Assembly: GCF_005862305.2 (NCBI RefSeq)
Contig: NZ_CP054021.1
Location: 4,939,501-5,003,500, forward strand
Direction: 5' to 3'
DNA: 64,000 nucleotides
Source of the DNA: Rhizobium indicum
Lineage (GTDB): Bacteria > Pseudomonadota > Alphaproteobacteria > Rhizobiales > Rhizobiaceae
Position numbers and translations under genes: made by a program. The number at the start of each line of letters is the position of its first letter. Positions within the stretch are counted from its first letter, which is position 1. The notes beneath the pieces were generated by a model. The model was given only the letters and a program-made list of their open reading frames with translations, searched no databases and was not told where the DNA came from. Below, piece by piece: positions 28,070-36,848 of the stretch.

Positions 28070-28966
28070 ATGGACGATCTCAACGACTACTATTATTTCG
28101 CCGCTGTCGTCTCCAGCGGCGGTTTCGCTTCTGCAAGTCGCGATCTCAAAATACCACGTTCGAAGCTCAGCAGGCGGGTCAGCCGGCTTGAGGAAGGGCT
28201 TGGCGCGAGGCTCATAGAACGCTCGACCCGCCACTTCCGGGTGACTGAAATCGGCCAGGCTTTCTACGAAAGATGCCAGACCATCCTGCAGGAGGCCGAT
28301 CGTGCCAAATCGATCGTCAGCGAGGCTCAGTCCGACCCGCAAGGTGTGGTGCGGATGGGCTGCCCGCTGGGTCTCGTCGACATCTCGGTCGGGGGGATCC
28401 TGCCCGAATTCCTGGAACGTTATCCGAAGATCAAGCTGCAGATCATCGGGTCCGACCGGCGTGCCGATCTCATCAACGAACGGATCGACCTCGAGGTGAG
28501 GGCGACCAACGAGCCGGAGACGCAGACGAGCCTGACGATGCGCAAGCTCGATCGTATCAGGCGTATCCTGGTCGCAAGTCCGTCGCTCGTCGAGCGTACC
28601 GGCAACTTGAATTGCGTGGACGAACTCGCCGAGCTGCCGACGCTGGCAATGACGTCATGGGTGTCGTTCCACACCTGGGAACTGGTCGGTCCGAATGACG
28701 CCAAGCAGGTGATTCGGCATCAGCCGCGGCTCACCTGCCGCAGTATGACCGCCATCCTCGACGCAGCCCGTGCCGGCCTCGGCTTCGGGCTTCTGCTCGA
28801 AAGTGCCTGCGAGGCCGATCTCCAGGCCGGCAAGCTGGTGCGGGTGCTGCCGGAATGGCAGTCGGAGGAGAGCCAGTTCTACATCGTCTTCACGACGGCC
28901 AAGGGCATGCCGCCGGCGGTACGGGTCCTGATCGATTTCCTAGTCGAAAAATCCAAACAGCATTGA
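28070..28966 (+). CDS. LysR-family transcriptional regulator
   Basis: A 298-residue LTTR. The N-terminal HTH reads DLNDYYYFAAVVSSGGFASA...KIPRSKLSRRVSRLEE, the form seen in the CrgA/DsdC-like branch. The ligand domain covers about 90-290 (MGCPLGLVDISVGGILPEFL). No divergent partner gene is close, since the porin lies upstream on the same strand and the AlkD-like gene is convergent. Target unknown. Confidence 0.9.
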   Translation: MDDLNDYYYFAAVVSSGGFASASRDLKIPRSKLSRRVSRLEEGLGARLIERSTRHFRVTEIGQAFYERCQTILQEADRAKSIVSEAQSDPQGVVRMGCPLGLVDISVGGILPEFLERYPKIKLQIIGSDRRADLINERIDLEVRATNEPETQTSLTMRKLDRIRRILVASPSLVERTGNLNCVDELAELPTLAMTSWVSFHTWELVGPNDAKQVIRHQPRLTCRSMTAILDAARAGLGFGLLLESACEADLQAGKLVRVLPEWQSEESQFYIVFTTAKGMPPAVRVLIDFLVEKSKQH

Positions 28967-29007
28967 CTCACAGCGCCAGGCATCTTTATTCGAGCCGGCA
29001 TCCCGCC

Positions 29008-29691
29008 TTATCTCAACCGTGCCAACAGCTTTTCGCCGGCCAGTTCCCTGACGGTATCCTTGCCGATCCAGCGGGCGGTTTTATCAGGGCTTTCCGCCAG
29101 GATCTTTGCGAGTGCCAGGGCCGGCGCATGGCAGGCGAGATTGCGCTTGCCGATGCTGCGCAGCGCCCAATTCACCGCCTTGCGCACGAAGTTTCGCGGG
29201 TCGCCGGCATGGGCCTCGATCAGCGGCATCCAGGCAAGGAGGGTCGCGTCGGACTCCATTTTCCGATGGACGGCGGCACCTGATATCATGGCGAAGGCGG
29301 TGCGCCTGATAAATTCGCGCTCGTCGGCGGCGAAGTCTGAGATGAGTTCATCCAGCCGGGCTTCGACGAAGAGATCGGCGGCGCAATCGACGATCTCCCA
29401 GGAGTTGAAATCATCGGCCCAATTTCGGGCTTCTTCCGTCGTCAACCGCTTCGGCTCGGCTGTGCAGAGGGCGAGCAGGCGGGCTTCGCGGATATCGCTT
29501 CGCCAGAGCTGCATTGCCCTGAGGTGATCCTTCTTCGCCAGTCTGGCGACCGCGCGGATATCGGGATTGGAGATGCCGAGGGCGCCGCCGGTGACGATGC
29601 CGAAGCGCGCCATGCCGGCGACATTCTCCTCCGAACGCAGCGTTTCGAGATGCGCGATCAGTTCGGCCGCATCGGAGGAGGGGCCGATCAT
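29008..29691 (-). CDS. AlkD-like DNA alkylation repair protein (HEAT-like repeats)
   Basis: A 227-residue all-helical protein of the DNA alkylation repair family. Motifs include GISNPDIRAVARLAKKDH, ALCTAEPKRLT, NSWEIVDCAADLF (the W-D pair that contacts the lesion in AlkD) and GDPRNFVRKAVNWALRSIGK. These glycosylases remove N3/N7-alkylpurines without base flipping. Its ATG overlaps the stop of the upstream dehydrogenase gene by 4 bases, so they are co-transcribed. Confidence 0.88.
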   Translation of the reverse strand: MIGPSSDAAELIAHLETLRSEENVAGMARFGIVTGGALGISNPDIRAVARLAKKDHLRAMQLWRSDIREARLLALCTAEPKRLTTEEARNWADDFNSWEIVDCAADLFVEARLDELISDFAADEREFIRRTAFAMISGAAVHRKMESDATLLAWMPLIEAHAGDPRNFVRKAVNWALRSIGKRNLACHAPALALAKILAESPDKTARWIGKDTVRELAGEKLLARLR

Positions 29692-30557
29692 TTCTCGAGG
29701 CGGGCGAGCAGCGAGGATGTGTCCCAGCGATTGCCGCCCATTGCCTGCACGTCGCCGTAGAACTGATCGACGACGGCGGTGACCGGCAGCTTGGCGCCGT
29801 TGCGGCGGGCTTCGGTGAGCACGATGCCGAGATCCTTGCGCATCCAGTCGACCGCGAAGCCGAAATCATACTTGCCTGCGTTCATGGTTTTGTGGCGGTT
29901 TTCCATCTGCCAGGAGCCGGCTGCCCCCTTGGAAATCACCTCGACGACCTTTTCGATATCGAGGCCGGCGCGCTTGCCGAAATGCAGCGCTTCGGCAAGT
30001 CCCTGGACGAGGCCGGCGATGCAGATCTGGTTGACCATCTTGGTCAGCTGGCCCGAGCCTGCCGGCCCCATCAGGCCAACCATGCGGGCATAGGCGTCGA
30101 TGACAGGCCTAGCGCGTTCGAAGACGGCCTCGTCGCCGCCGCACATGACGGTCAGGGCGCCGTTTTCGGCGCCGGCCTGGCCGCCGGAGACGGGAGCGTC
30201 GATGAAATCGACACCTTTTTCCTTTGCCGCGGCATAAAGTTCGCGGGCGACCTCAGCGCTGGCGGTGGTGTTGTCGATCAGCACCGAACCTGGCTTCATG
30301 CCGTGCAGGGCGCCGTTCTCACCCGATGTCACCGAGCGGAGATCTTCGTCATTGCCGACGCAGACGAAGACGAAATCGGCCCCAGTGGCGGCCTCGGCCG
30401 GGGTGGGGGCGGCGTGGCCTGAAAATTTCTCGGCCCAGGCGGCAGCTTTTTCGGCCGTGCGGTTGTAGACGGTGACATCGTGGCCGCCTTTCGTCTTCAG
30501 ATGCCCCGCCATGGGAAAACCCATGACGCCGAGACCGATGAACGCGACTTTTGCCAT
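29688..30557 (-). CDS. 3-hydroxyisobutyrate dehydrogenase-like beta-hydroxyacid dehydrogenase
   Basis: A 289-residue NAD(P)-dependent enzyme. Rossmann motif FIGLGVMGFPMAGHL is at the N-terminus, the substrate-site motif DAPVSGGQAGAENGAL near 120, and catalytic Lys in GQLTKMVNQI near 170. The start MAKVAFIGLG is preceded by AGGA on the minus strand. The family includes 3-hydroxyisobutyrate, tartronate-semialdehyde and GLYR-type succinic-semialdehyde reductases; sequence alone does not settle which. It is first in a two-gene unit with the AlkD-like gene. Confidence 0.88.
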   Translation of the reverse strand: MAKVAFIGLGVMGFPMAGHLKTKGGHDVTVYNRTAEKAAAWAEKFSGHAAPTPAEAATGADFVFVCVGNDEDLRSVTSGENGALHGMKPGSVLIDNTTASAEVARELYAAAKEKGVDFIDAPVSGGQAGAENGALTVMCGGDEAVFERARPVIDAYARMVGLMGPAGSGQLTKMVNQICIAGLVQGLAEALHFGKRAGLDIEKVVEVISKGAAGSWQMENRHKTMNAGKYDFGFAVDWMRKDLGIVLTEARRNGAKLPVTAVVDQFYGDVQAMGGNRWDTSSLLARLEK

Positions 30558-30718
30558 ATGTCCTATCCTTTTCCTCAAGTGCAGGCTCCGAGGATTAACC
30601 GAAACGGCGGGAGCAGAAAAGCCCGCGAACGGACTTCCTTGCGATCAATGAATATGAGGCTGGCCACTGTTCGGCCGAGTCCTAAGTTGGCGAGAAGATA
30701 TTATGTTCCGGAGGTGAC

Positions 30719-31087
30719 ATGGGGGAAATTCCGACGATCAAGCCGCGGCGCAAAGGCCGCAGCGGAATGCAGGCGATGCTCATTCCATCGCAGCAGATGG
30801 TCGCAGCGCAGATTCGATCGGCACCGGAAGGTGTCCTCACCGAAGTCGGCACTCTCCGCCGCCGTCTCGCCGCTCAATACGGGGCGGACGCCTGTTGCCC
30901 GGTGACCGTGCAGCGGCATTTGCGTGCGATCGCCGAGCTGTCCTACGGCGCGCTGGAGAAGGGCGAGCCGGTTTCGACGGTCACGCCCCATTGGCGCATG
31001 GTCGATCCCGCAAGCCTGCTTGCGAAGCGTCTTGCCGGCGGCCCCACCTTCATTCGCGAGCGGCTGGCTGCCGAAGGTCGGGAGTGA
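30719..31087 (+). CDS. Small conserved-looking protein of unknown function
   Basis: A 122-residue basic protein with a strong SD (GGAGGT, 8 bases upstream). I do not recognise the family with certainty. The first 20 residues are Lys/Arg-rich (PTIKPRRKGRSG); the middle, GVLTEVGTLRRRLAAQYGAD, followed by CCPVTVQRHL, looks helical and resembles a DNA-binding or alkyltransferase-like C-terminal fold, and THPHWR-like text (VTPHWRMVDPASLLAKRL) recalls the HRV region of MGMT/ATL proteins. That link is weak. Proximity to the AlkD-like gene makes a DNA-repair link conceivable. Confidence 0.65.
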   Translation: MGEIPTIKPRRKGRSGMQAMLIPSQQMVAAQIRSAPEGVLTEVGTLRRRLAAQYGADACCPVTVQRHLRAIAELSYGALEKGEPVSTVTPHWRMVDPASLLAKRLAGGPTFIRERLAAEGRE

Positions 31088-31187
31088 GCCGGGATAATAG
31101 GCAGCATAAGGGGCGCGCGAAAAAATTCCGCTTGAGGTCGATTTCCGGGCTGCAAAATCTCAGCAAAGGCGGAATCTTGCAAATAAA

Positions 31188-31208
31188 ATTGTCGATATAA
31201 ATTATAGA
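31188..31208 (+). promoter_or_regulatory. Candidate ssuA control element (ATTGTCGAT motif)
   Basis: ATTGTCGATATAAATT lies about 85-100 bases before ssuA. The same ATTGTCGAT followed by a similar AT-rich tail recurs at 32357-32365, before the ssuA remnant. TTGCAA at 31177 and TATAGA at 31203 could form part of a promoter with poor spacing. Confidence 0.4.
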
Positions 31209-31287
31209 TTTCATCATCATGGCATTCATCACTGACTGGGTCGACCAGCCGAAAACAGGCCCGACACCATCAAAAAAGGGGAAAGTC

Positions 31288-32253
31288 ATGATTTCACGTC
31301 GACAAACGCTCGGGCTTTTCGCAGCAGCCGCGGCCACGGCAATCCTCCCGGCTATCAGGCCGGCACGCGCTGCCGCCAGCGAGTTCCGCATCGGCTGGCA
31401 GAAGAACGGCGTGCTGGCGCTCGCCAAGCGGCGCGGCGCGCTTGAGAAGCGGCTTGCCGATCGCGGCATTACCGTCAGCTGGTCAGAATTCACCTCCGGC
31501 CCGCCGCTTCTCGAAGCGCTGGGCGCCGGTGCTCTCGATTTCGGCGCGACTGGCGACGTGCCGCCGCTCTTTGCCCAGGCGGCCGGCGGGCAGCTCTATT
31601 ATGTCGGTCTCTACAAGGGCAGCCCGGCAGGCTCGGCCATCCTCGTGCGCAAGGATTCGTCGATCAAGACGCTTGAAGACCTCAAAGGTAAGAAGGTCGC
31701 TTTCAAGCGCGGCTCCAGCGCGCACAATGTAACCGTCAAGGTTCTGCGCCAGGCAGGCCTGAAGCCCGAAGATGTCGAGCAGCTCGATCTTTCGCCGCCG
31801 GATGCCGCCGCTGCGTTCAAGAATGGCAGCATCGACGCGTGGTCGATCTGGGATCCTTATCTGGCGATTGCCGAAGCCGATCCGGAGACACGTATCCTGA
31901 CGACCGCCGAAGGTATCGTCGACTCCTACAGTTTCTTCCTCGCCAATCGCGATTTCACCGATGCGAACGGGCAAGTGGTCGTCGACGTGATCGATGAGCT
32001 TGCCAAGGTCGGCACGTCGGCCCAGAGCAATCTCGACGAGACGGTGAAGGAGCTTTCCGAGATTACCGGCGTTCCGGTTGACGTAACGCGCGTGACCTTG
32101 ACGCGAAAGGGCGCCGATCTCGGCAGCGTTTCGACCATCACCGATGCCGCCGCCGCCTATCAGCAAGCCCTCGCCGACGAGTTCCACGGGCTCGGCATCC
32201 TGCCGAAGAAGCTCGTGACCGGCGATATCGTCTGGCGTCCCAAGGCAAGCTGA
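31288..32253 (+). CDS. ssuA: Aliphatic sulfonate ABC transporter substrate-binding protein
   Basis: A 321-residue periplasmic protein that captures alkanesulfonates for use as sulfur source. The signal peptide has a twin-arginine-like start (MISRRQTLGLFAAAAAT) and cleaves near ARA-AAS. The mature protein shows FRIGWQKNGVLALAKRRGAL and the family segment SGPPLLEALGAGALDFG. ATG at 31288 follows GGGGAAAG; a further upstream in-frame start is less likely. It is first of the ssu cluster, followed by an unusually long hairpin and then a partial duplicate of its own start. Confidence 0.93.
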   Translation: MISRRQTLGLFAAAAATAILPAIRPARAAASEFRIGWQKNGVLALAKRRGALEKRLADRGITVSWSEFTSGPPLLEALGAGALDFGATGDVPPLFAQAAGGQLYYVGLYKGSPAGSAILVRKDSSIKTLEDLKGKKVAFKRGSSAHNVTVKVLRQAGLKPEDVEQLDLSPPDAAAAFKNGSIDAWSIWDPYLAIAEADPETRILTTAEGIVDSYSFFLANRDFTDANGQVVVDVIDELAKVGTSAQSNLDETVKELSEITGVPVDVTRVTLTRKGADLGSVSTITDAAAAYQQALADEFHGLGILPKKLVTGDIVWRPKAS

Positions 32254-32272
32254 TTTTCCAGCCAGGCCAAGA

Positions 32273-32320
32273 TTTCCGCTCGGCGGCATGGAGAGGGCCT
32301 CCATGCCGCCGAGCCGGAAA
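32273..32320 (+). terminator. Very long hairpin after ssuA
   Basis: Fifteen perfect base pairs (32279-32293 / 32299-32313), extended by six more pairs (TTTCCG / CGGAAA) across a one-base bulge, close a 5-base loop. It starts 20 bases after the stop. An AT-rich tail rather than a T-run follows. It is either a terminator or a 3' stabiliser giving excess SsuA over SsuDCB. Confidence 0.65.
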
Positions 32321-32455
32321 AATATTCCCCAAAACGGATTAGAATAGCAAATTGATATTGTCGATCTAATTGGTGGTCTATGTCACTATCCTCACGATCG
32401 AGAGACACCGAAAGGCATCTGCCTACTGCCAATCCGATCGACAGGGATATTTCAG

Positions 32456-32623
32456 ATGCTCGCGCATAGACAGACAGCCGGCCTTCTTGCCGCCTCCGCC
32501 GCCACTACGATCCTCCCAAGCATCTGTGCGGCGGCGGCTCTGCGCAAGGCAGACGGTCTGCGTGTCGCCGCTTGCAGAGAGCCATCTCGACCACGCGAGT
32601 TGATTTTCGAATTCCGCAGCTAA
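32456..32623 (+). pseudogene. Truncated ssuA-like remnant (55 codons)
   Basis: The frame from ATG 32456 to TAA 32621-32623 begins [18 protein letters not shown], followed by [16 protein letters not shown]. Aligned with SsuA (MISRRQTLGLFAAAAATA, ILPAIRPARAAAS), 17 of the first 28 residues are identical. After the signal-peptide region similarity stops and the reading frame ends after 55 codons, so this looks like the 5' stub of a deleted second ssuA. It may still be translated as a small exported peptide or act as a leader for ssuD, whose SD lies right at its stop. Two Cys codons (24, 40) are present. Confidence 0.6.
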
Positions 32624-32637
32624 AGGACCGTCTTCCA

Positions 32638-33828
32638 ATGACCACCATCTCCCATAAAGGCACATCCGAGCCCATCAATTTCCTCTGGTTCATTCCGACA
32701 TCGGGCGACGGCACTTATCTCGGCTCCTCCGAGCTCAACCGTGCGCCCGAGATCGGCTATCTCACGCAGATCGCCCAAGCCGTCGACCGGCTCGGCTATT
32801 CCGGCGTGCTGCTGCCGACCGGGGTTGCTTGCGAAGAATCCTTCGTGACGGCAGCAGCCCTTGCCGCCAAGACCGAGAAGCTGCAGTTCCTGGTGGCGAT
32901 CCGTCCCGGCACGGCATCGCCTGCCTATTACGCGCGTCTTGCGACGACGCTCGACCGGATCTCCAACGGCCGCCTGCTGCTCAACATCGTCGTCGGCGGT
33001 AGCCCTGCGGAGCTTGCCGGCGATGGCATCCATCTCGAGCATGACGAGCGCTACGCCCATGCGGAAGAGTTTTTCACCGTGTTCGAGGAACTGCTGGAAA
33101 AGGGAACGGCAAGCTTCGACGGCAAATACATCAAGGCGACCAATGCGCGCCTCGGCTTTCCCTCGGTGCAGAACCCGCGCCCGCCGCTCTATTTCGGCGG
33201 CTCGTCGGATGCCGGCATCGATTTCTCCGTCGGACGCGTCGACAAGTACCTGACCTGGGGCGAGCCGCCGGCACAGGTTGCCGAGAAAATTACCAAGGTG
33301 CGCAAGGCCGCAGGCGAGCGCGGCCGAGAGGTGAGCTTCGGCATTCGCCTGCACTTCATCGTGCGCGAAACCGATGATGAGGCATGGGAGGCTGCTGAGC
33401 GGCTGATCCGCCATCTCGACGACGATACGATCCGCGAGGCGCAGGAGCGCTTCGTTCACGAGTCCGATTCGGTTGGCCAGAAGCGCATGGCCGCCCTTCA
33501 CGGCGGCCGGCGCGACAAGCTCGAAGTCTCGCCGAACCTCTGGGCCGGCGTCGGCCTGGTGCGCGCCGGTGCGGGCACGGCGCTGGTCGGCTCGCCGAAG
33601 ACGGTGGCCGCGCGCCTTCGCGAGTATCAGGAGATCGGCATCGATACGGTGATCGGCTCCGGCTATCCGCATCTGGAAGAGGCCTATCGCGTCGCCGAAC
33701 TGCTTTTCCCCGAACTCGGCATCACCCGCGAGCAGCAGCGTCTGGGCTTCAACACCGAGTTCGGCCGCAAGCAGGTCTTCGCAGGCGGCAGCCATGGCGG
33801 CAATCTGAAAGTCGTCTCCGGCTCCTGA
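32638..33828 (+). CDS. ssuD: FMNH2-dependent alkanesulfonate monooxygenase
   Basis: A 396-residue bacterial-luciferase-like TIM-barrel enzyme that desulfonates alkanesulfonates to aldehyde plus sulfite. Family sequence: [52 protein letters not shown] and [14 protein letters not shown] at 32638 is preceded by AAAGGA (32622-32627). It needs reduced FMN from a reductase such as SsuE, but no such gene is in this cluster. It is followed by a hairpin at 33850-33875 and ssuC. Confidence 0.95.
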   Translation: MTTISHKGTSEPINFLWFIPTSGDGTYLGSSELNRAPEIGYLTQIAQAVDRLGYSGVLLPTGVACEESFVTAAALAAKTEKLQFLVAIRPGTASPAYYARLATTLDRISNGRLLLNIVVGGSPAELAGDGIHLEHDERYAHAEEFFTVFEELLEKGTASFDGKYIKATNARLGFPSVQNPRPPLYFGGSSDAGIDFSVGRVDKYLTWGEPPAQVAEKITKVRKAAGERGREVSFGIRLHFIVRETDDEAWEAAERLIRHLDDDTIREAQERFVHESDSVGQKRMAALHGGRRDKLEVSPNLWAGVGLVRAGAGTALVGSPKTVAARLREYQEIGIDTVIGSGYPHLEEAYRVAELLFPELGITREQQRLGFNTEFGRKQVFAGGSHGGNLKVVSGS

Positions 33829-33849
33829 GCTCGAACAGAGCGTGACACC

Positions 33850-33875
33850 GTCGCAAGTCGCTTACGGCTTGCGAC
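33850..33875 (+). repeat. Inverted repeat between ssuD and ssuC
   Basis: An 8-base stem GTCGCAAG / CTTGCGAC with a 10-base loop lies in the 78-base ssuD-ssuC gap. It has no T-run and may tune or stabilise the mRNA. Confidence 0.5.
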
Positions 33876-33906
33876 ACCCTGCTTTCGATAAGCGCGAGGA
33901 CAAAGC

Positions 33907-34743
33907 ATGTCGACTTTCGATACTCCGTTCGTACGGTCGGTCGCTTCCGAAAAGGCCGGGAAGGCGGGTCTGCGCCTGCCGCTGCCCGGCCTGGAGAAGC
34001 TGACGCCTTACCTGGTGCCGGTGGCGATCGTGGCGTTCTGGCAGCTTGCCTCCTCTGTCGGCTGGATCTCGTCGCGCATCATGCCGTCGCCAGCCGATGT
34101 CGGCCTCGCCTTCTGGTCGACGACGGTTTCCGGCCAGTTGCCGAATGACGTGCTGGTGAGCGCCGGCCGCGCCTTTGCCGGCCTTCTCGTCGGCGGCTCG
34201 ATCGGCTTCCTGCTCGGCATTGCCAATGGCGTATCACGCATTTCCGAGCAATTGACCGATACGACGCTGCAGATGCTGCGCACCATTCCGCATCTGGCGA
34301 TGATCCCGCTCGTCATCCTGTGGTTCGGGATCGGTGAGGAATCGAAGCTGTTTCTGACCTCGCTCGGGGTGCTCTTCCCGGTTTATCTCAACACCTATCA
34401 CGGGGTGCGCAATGTCGATCGCGATCTGATCGAGATGGGCAAGGTCTATGGCATGGGCAACTGGACGCTTTTCCGCAAGGTGATCTTTCCAGGTGCGCTG
34501 CCGTCGATCTTCGTCGGTCTCAGATATGCGCTCGGCATCATGTGGCTGACGCTGATCGTATCGGAATCGATTGCCGCATCCTCGGGCATCGGCCATATGG
34601 CCAACAATGCCCGCGAATTCATGATGACTGACGTCGTCGTGCTCGCCCTCGTCATTTATGCCGTGCTCGGCAAGCTTGCCGATGTCATCGCCCGGGTTCT
34701 GGAGAGGCGGTTGCTCGCCTGGAACCCGGTCTATCAGAAATAG
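33907..34743 (+). CDS. ssuC: Aliphatic sulfonate ABC transporter permease
   Basis: A 278-residue inner-membrane permease of the SsuC/TauC type with about six helices. The segment [17 protein letters not shown] ([20 protein letters not shown]) and the EAA-like loop [23 protein letters not shown] (split across about residues 178-200) are diagnostic. SD GAGGACAAAGC precedes the ATG. It is 10 bases from ssuB and forms the importer with SsuA and SsuB. Confidence 0.94.
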   Translation: MSTFDTPFVRSVASEKAGKAGLRLPLPGLEKLTPYLVPVAIVAFWQLASSVGWISSRIMPSPADVGLAFWSTTVSGQLPNDVLVSAGRAFAGLLVGGSIGFLLGIANGVSRISEQLTDTTLQMLRTIPHLAMIPLVILWFGIGEESKLFLTSLGVLFPVYLNTYHGVRNVDRDLIEMGKVYGMGNWTLFRKVIFPGALPSIFVGLRYALGIMWLTLIVSESIAASSGIGHMANNAREFMMTDVVVLALVIYAVLGKLADVIARVLERRLLAWNPVYQK

Positions 34744-34753
34744 GAGAGATGCC

Positions 34754-35581
34754 ATGACATCGATCGCGCATGAGCGTTTTCACGCCGTCGCCGAAGAGCC
34801 AGCTTATGCGCGTGAAAACGCGCCCGCGGTGGGCCGCAGTGCGCCTGCGGCGATCAGCCTGACGGGGCTTGAAAAGAGTTTTGGGGCCAACCGCGTGCTG
34901 CGCGGCATCAACCTGCATATTCCGGCCGGCCAGTTCGTCGCCGTAATCGGCAAGAGCGGTTGCGGCAAGAGCACGCTGCTGCGCATCCTGATGGGCCTCG
35001 ACGAGCCGAGTGCCGGCGAGCTGCATTTCGAGGATGCCGACGGGGCGCAGGCGAGCCCGAACGCGCGCATCGTCTTTCAAGAGCCGCGGCTGCTGCCCTG
35101 GCTCAGTGTCGCAGACAATGTCGTCGTCGGGCTCGGCGACGGCATCGACAGTCGGGCGGCGGCAAAGGCGGCCGATGCTGTGCTTGCCGAAGTCCAGCTT
35201 AGCGAAAAGACCAGAGAATGGCCGGCGCGGCTTTCCGGCGGGCAGCGGCAGCGCGTGGCGCTTGCGCGGGCGCTGGTCAGCCGGCCGGGCGTGCTGGCAC
35301 TCGACGAACCGCTCGGCGCACTCGATGCGCTGACGCGCATCAGCATGCAAGAACTCATCAACCGTGTCTGGCGCGAACTCGGCTTCACCGCAGTGCTCGT
35401 CACCCATGATGTCAGCGAGGCGGTGCATCTCGCCGACCGGGTCATCGTGCTCGACGAGGGGCGGATCGCACTCGATCTTGCCATTCCCTATCCGCGTCCG
35501 CGCCGGCACGGCCATCCTGGCCTCGCCGAGCTGGAAGGCCGGCTGCTTGCCGCGATTCTCGGCACCGACGGCGGCCATTGA
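34754..35581 (+). CDS. ssuB: Aliphatic sulfonate ABC transporter ATP-binding protein
   Basis: A 275-residue ATPase. Walker [10 protein letters not shown] is near residue 64, Q-loop [12 protein letters not shown], signature LSGGQRQRV and Walker [15 protein letters not shown]. An N-terminal tail of about 35 residues precedes the domain, as in many rhizobial SsuB proteins. ATG at 34754 follows AGGAGAG. It is the last gene of the ssu cluster. Confidence 0.95.
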   Translation: MTSIAHERFHAVAEEPAYARENAPAVGRSAPAAISLTGLEKSFGANRVLRGINLHIPAGQFVAVIGKSGCGKSTLLRILMGLDEPSAGELHFEDADGAQASPNARIVFQEPRLLPWLSVADNVVVGLGDGIDSRAAAKAADAVLAEVQLSEKTREWPARLSGGQRQRVALARALVSRPGVLALDEPLGALDALTRISMQELINRVWRELGFTAVLVTHDVSEAVHLADRVIVLDEGRIALDLAIPYPRPRRHGHPGLAELEGRLLAAILGTDGGH

Positions 35582-35775
35582 TCCCAGCGCTAGTCGCGAT
35601 GCTGCATGACCTCGGCATAGGCGAGGCGTATCGGTGCGAGCATGCATGACCACTGGCGAAAATGCATAGCCGCTTGGGTATGTGAAGTTCACCCTATCTC
35701 TGCCAGCGCTGCCATGCGCACTAAATTCAGCAATACTATTTTCCTCAAGTTGTTTTACGTTCAGCTTGACTCATT

Positions 35776-35819
35776 CATACCTCCATGGCTATACGTTAAT
35801 CCATAGCCAACGAGGTATG
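35776..35819. promoter_or_regulatory. Nested palindromic operator before the arsR-type gene
   Basis: Outer arms CATACCTC / GAGGTATG (35776-35783, 35812-35819) and inner arms TGGCTAT / ATAGCCA (35786-35792, 35803-35809) are all perfect. They sit 8 bases before the ArsR start, in the promoter. An ArsR-family dimer binding here would repress its own operon. The remainder of the 246-base gap 35582-35827 shows no gene. Confidence 0.65.
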
Positions 35820-35827
35820 GATTGTAG

Positions 35828-36151
35828 ATGTCGGACACCCAGGACGTGCTCTTCAGAACGCTCGCCGATCCGACCCGGAGGGCTCTTTTCGAACGGCTGT
35901 GCCGCGAAGGAGAGAAGACGGTCGGGGCTCTGACGGCTCGGGCCGGGGTCTCGCAACCGGTCGTCTCGAAACATCTCGGAATCCTGAAGCAGGCCGGATT
36001 GGTGCGCGACCGTCGCGAAGGTCGCCAGACCCACTATAGCGCCCAGCTCGGTGCGCTGGCGCCGCTGGTCGACTGGACAAGTGAGATGGCGGGCTTTTGG
36101 CAAAATCGGTTCGACCAGCTGGAAGATCTATTGAAAAGGATGGACCAATGA
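35828..36151 (+). CDS. ArsR-family transcriptional regulator (SRPBCC-linked)
   Basis: A 107-residue winged-helix repressor: RTLADPTRRALFERLC, recognition helix AGVSQPVVSKHLGILKQAGLV, wing RDRREGRQTHYS. No metal-binding Cys motif is visible, which is normal for the ArsR members fused or paired with AHSA1/SRPBCC genes. Its stop overlaps the next start (ATGA). The perfect palindromes just upstream support autoregulation. Confidence 0.92.
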   Translation: MSDTQDVLFRTLADPTRRALFERLCREGEKTVGALTARAGVSQPVVSKHLGILKQAGLVRDRREGRQTHYSAQLGALAPLVDWTSEMAGFWQNRFDQLEDLLKRMDQ

Positions 36152-36558
36152 CCGAAATTTCAAACGAAACCCGTTCCGTCATCGTCGAACGAGAGATCCC
36201 TTTTCCGCCGGAAAAGATCTGGCGCGCGCTCACGCAGCCGCATCTGATTGCGGACTGGCTAATGAAGAACGACTTCGTGCCGGTCGTGGATCACCGTTTC
36301 AAGCTGAGCGCGGATTGGGGCTCGGTCGACTGCCAGGTCCTGGAAGTCGAGCCGAACAAAACCCTGTCTTACACCTGGGCTGCCTATGATCTCGAAAGTG
36401 TCGTCACCTGGACTCTCACACCCAAGGGCGCGGGCACGCAGTTGCGCATGGAGCAGTCGGGCTTCCGGCCGGATCAGCGGCAGGCTTACGGGGGCGCCAA
36501 AAACGGTTGGCAGCAGTTCTTCGCAAAGCTGGAGCAGGTGCTGACGCGCATCGAGTGA
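36148..36558 (+). CDS. SRPBCC (AHSA1-like) domain protein
   Basis: A 136-residue hydrophobic-cavity START-like fold protein. Typical text: IVEREIPFPPEKIWRALTQPHLIADWLM, SYTWAAYD, and the C-terminal helix GWQQFFAKLEQVL. The family binds small hydrophobic ligands or contacts Hsp90-like partners, and its role is mostly unknown. Translationally coupled to the ArsR gene. Confidence 0.9.
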   Translation: MTEISNETRSVIVEREIPFPPEKIWRALTQPHLIADWLMKNDFVPVVDHRFKLSADWGSVDCQVLEVEPNKTLSYTWAAYDLESVVTWTLTPKGAGTQLRMEQSGFRPDQRQAYGGAKNGWQQFFAKLEQVLTRIE

Positions 36559-36615
36559 GACCGCTGCCAAAACGGATCACGCCATCCGCTTCGCTCGTTT
36601 TCGCAGGAGGTTCCC

Positions 36616-36837
36616 TTGAATTGGAATAACTGGCTTCGGCAGATCCACCGTTGGCTGTCCATTGCCTTTACGCTGGCCGTCATAATTAATATCATCGCGA
36701 TGGTGCAGGAGAAATCGTCGGTCTGGGTGGGCCTCATGGCGCTGCTGCCGCTGACCTTGCTGCTGCTCACCGGTCTCTACCTGTTCGCGCTGCCATATGC
36801 CACAAAGTGGCGCGGCGCGGGACGCAGGGGAGGGTAG
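36616..36837 (+). CDS. Small membrane protein, TTG start
   Basis: A 73-residue protein with two hydrophobic helices (about 13-28 and 36-60) and a basic C-terminus. TTG at 36616 is supported by a perfect AGGAGG (36605-36610) 5 bases upstream; no ATG fits. It lies between the SRPBCC and DUF1801 genes in the same direction, so it belongs to the same stress-like operon. Function unknown. Confidence 0.75.
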   Translation: MNWNNWLRQIHRWLSIAFTLAVIINIIAMVQEKSSVWVGLMALLPLTLLLLTGLYLFALPYATKWRGAGRRGG

Positions 36838-36848
36838 GAGTGAAGGCA

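Noticed and set aside
32620-33795. 391-codon minus-strand frame
   Set aside because: Antisense to ssuD, whose family motifs are unambiguous.
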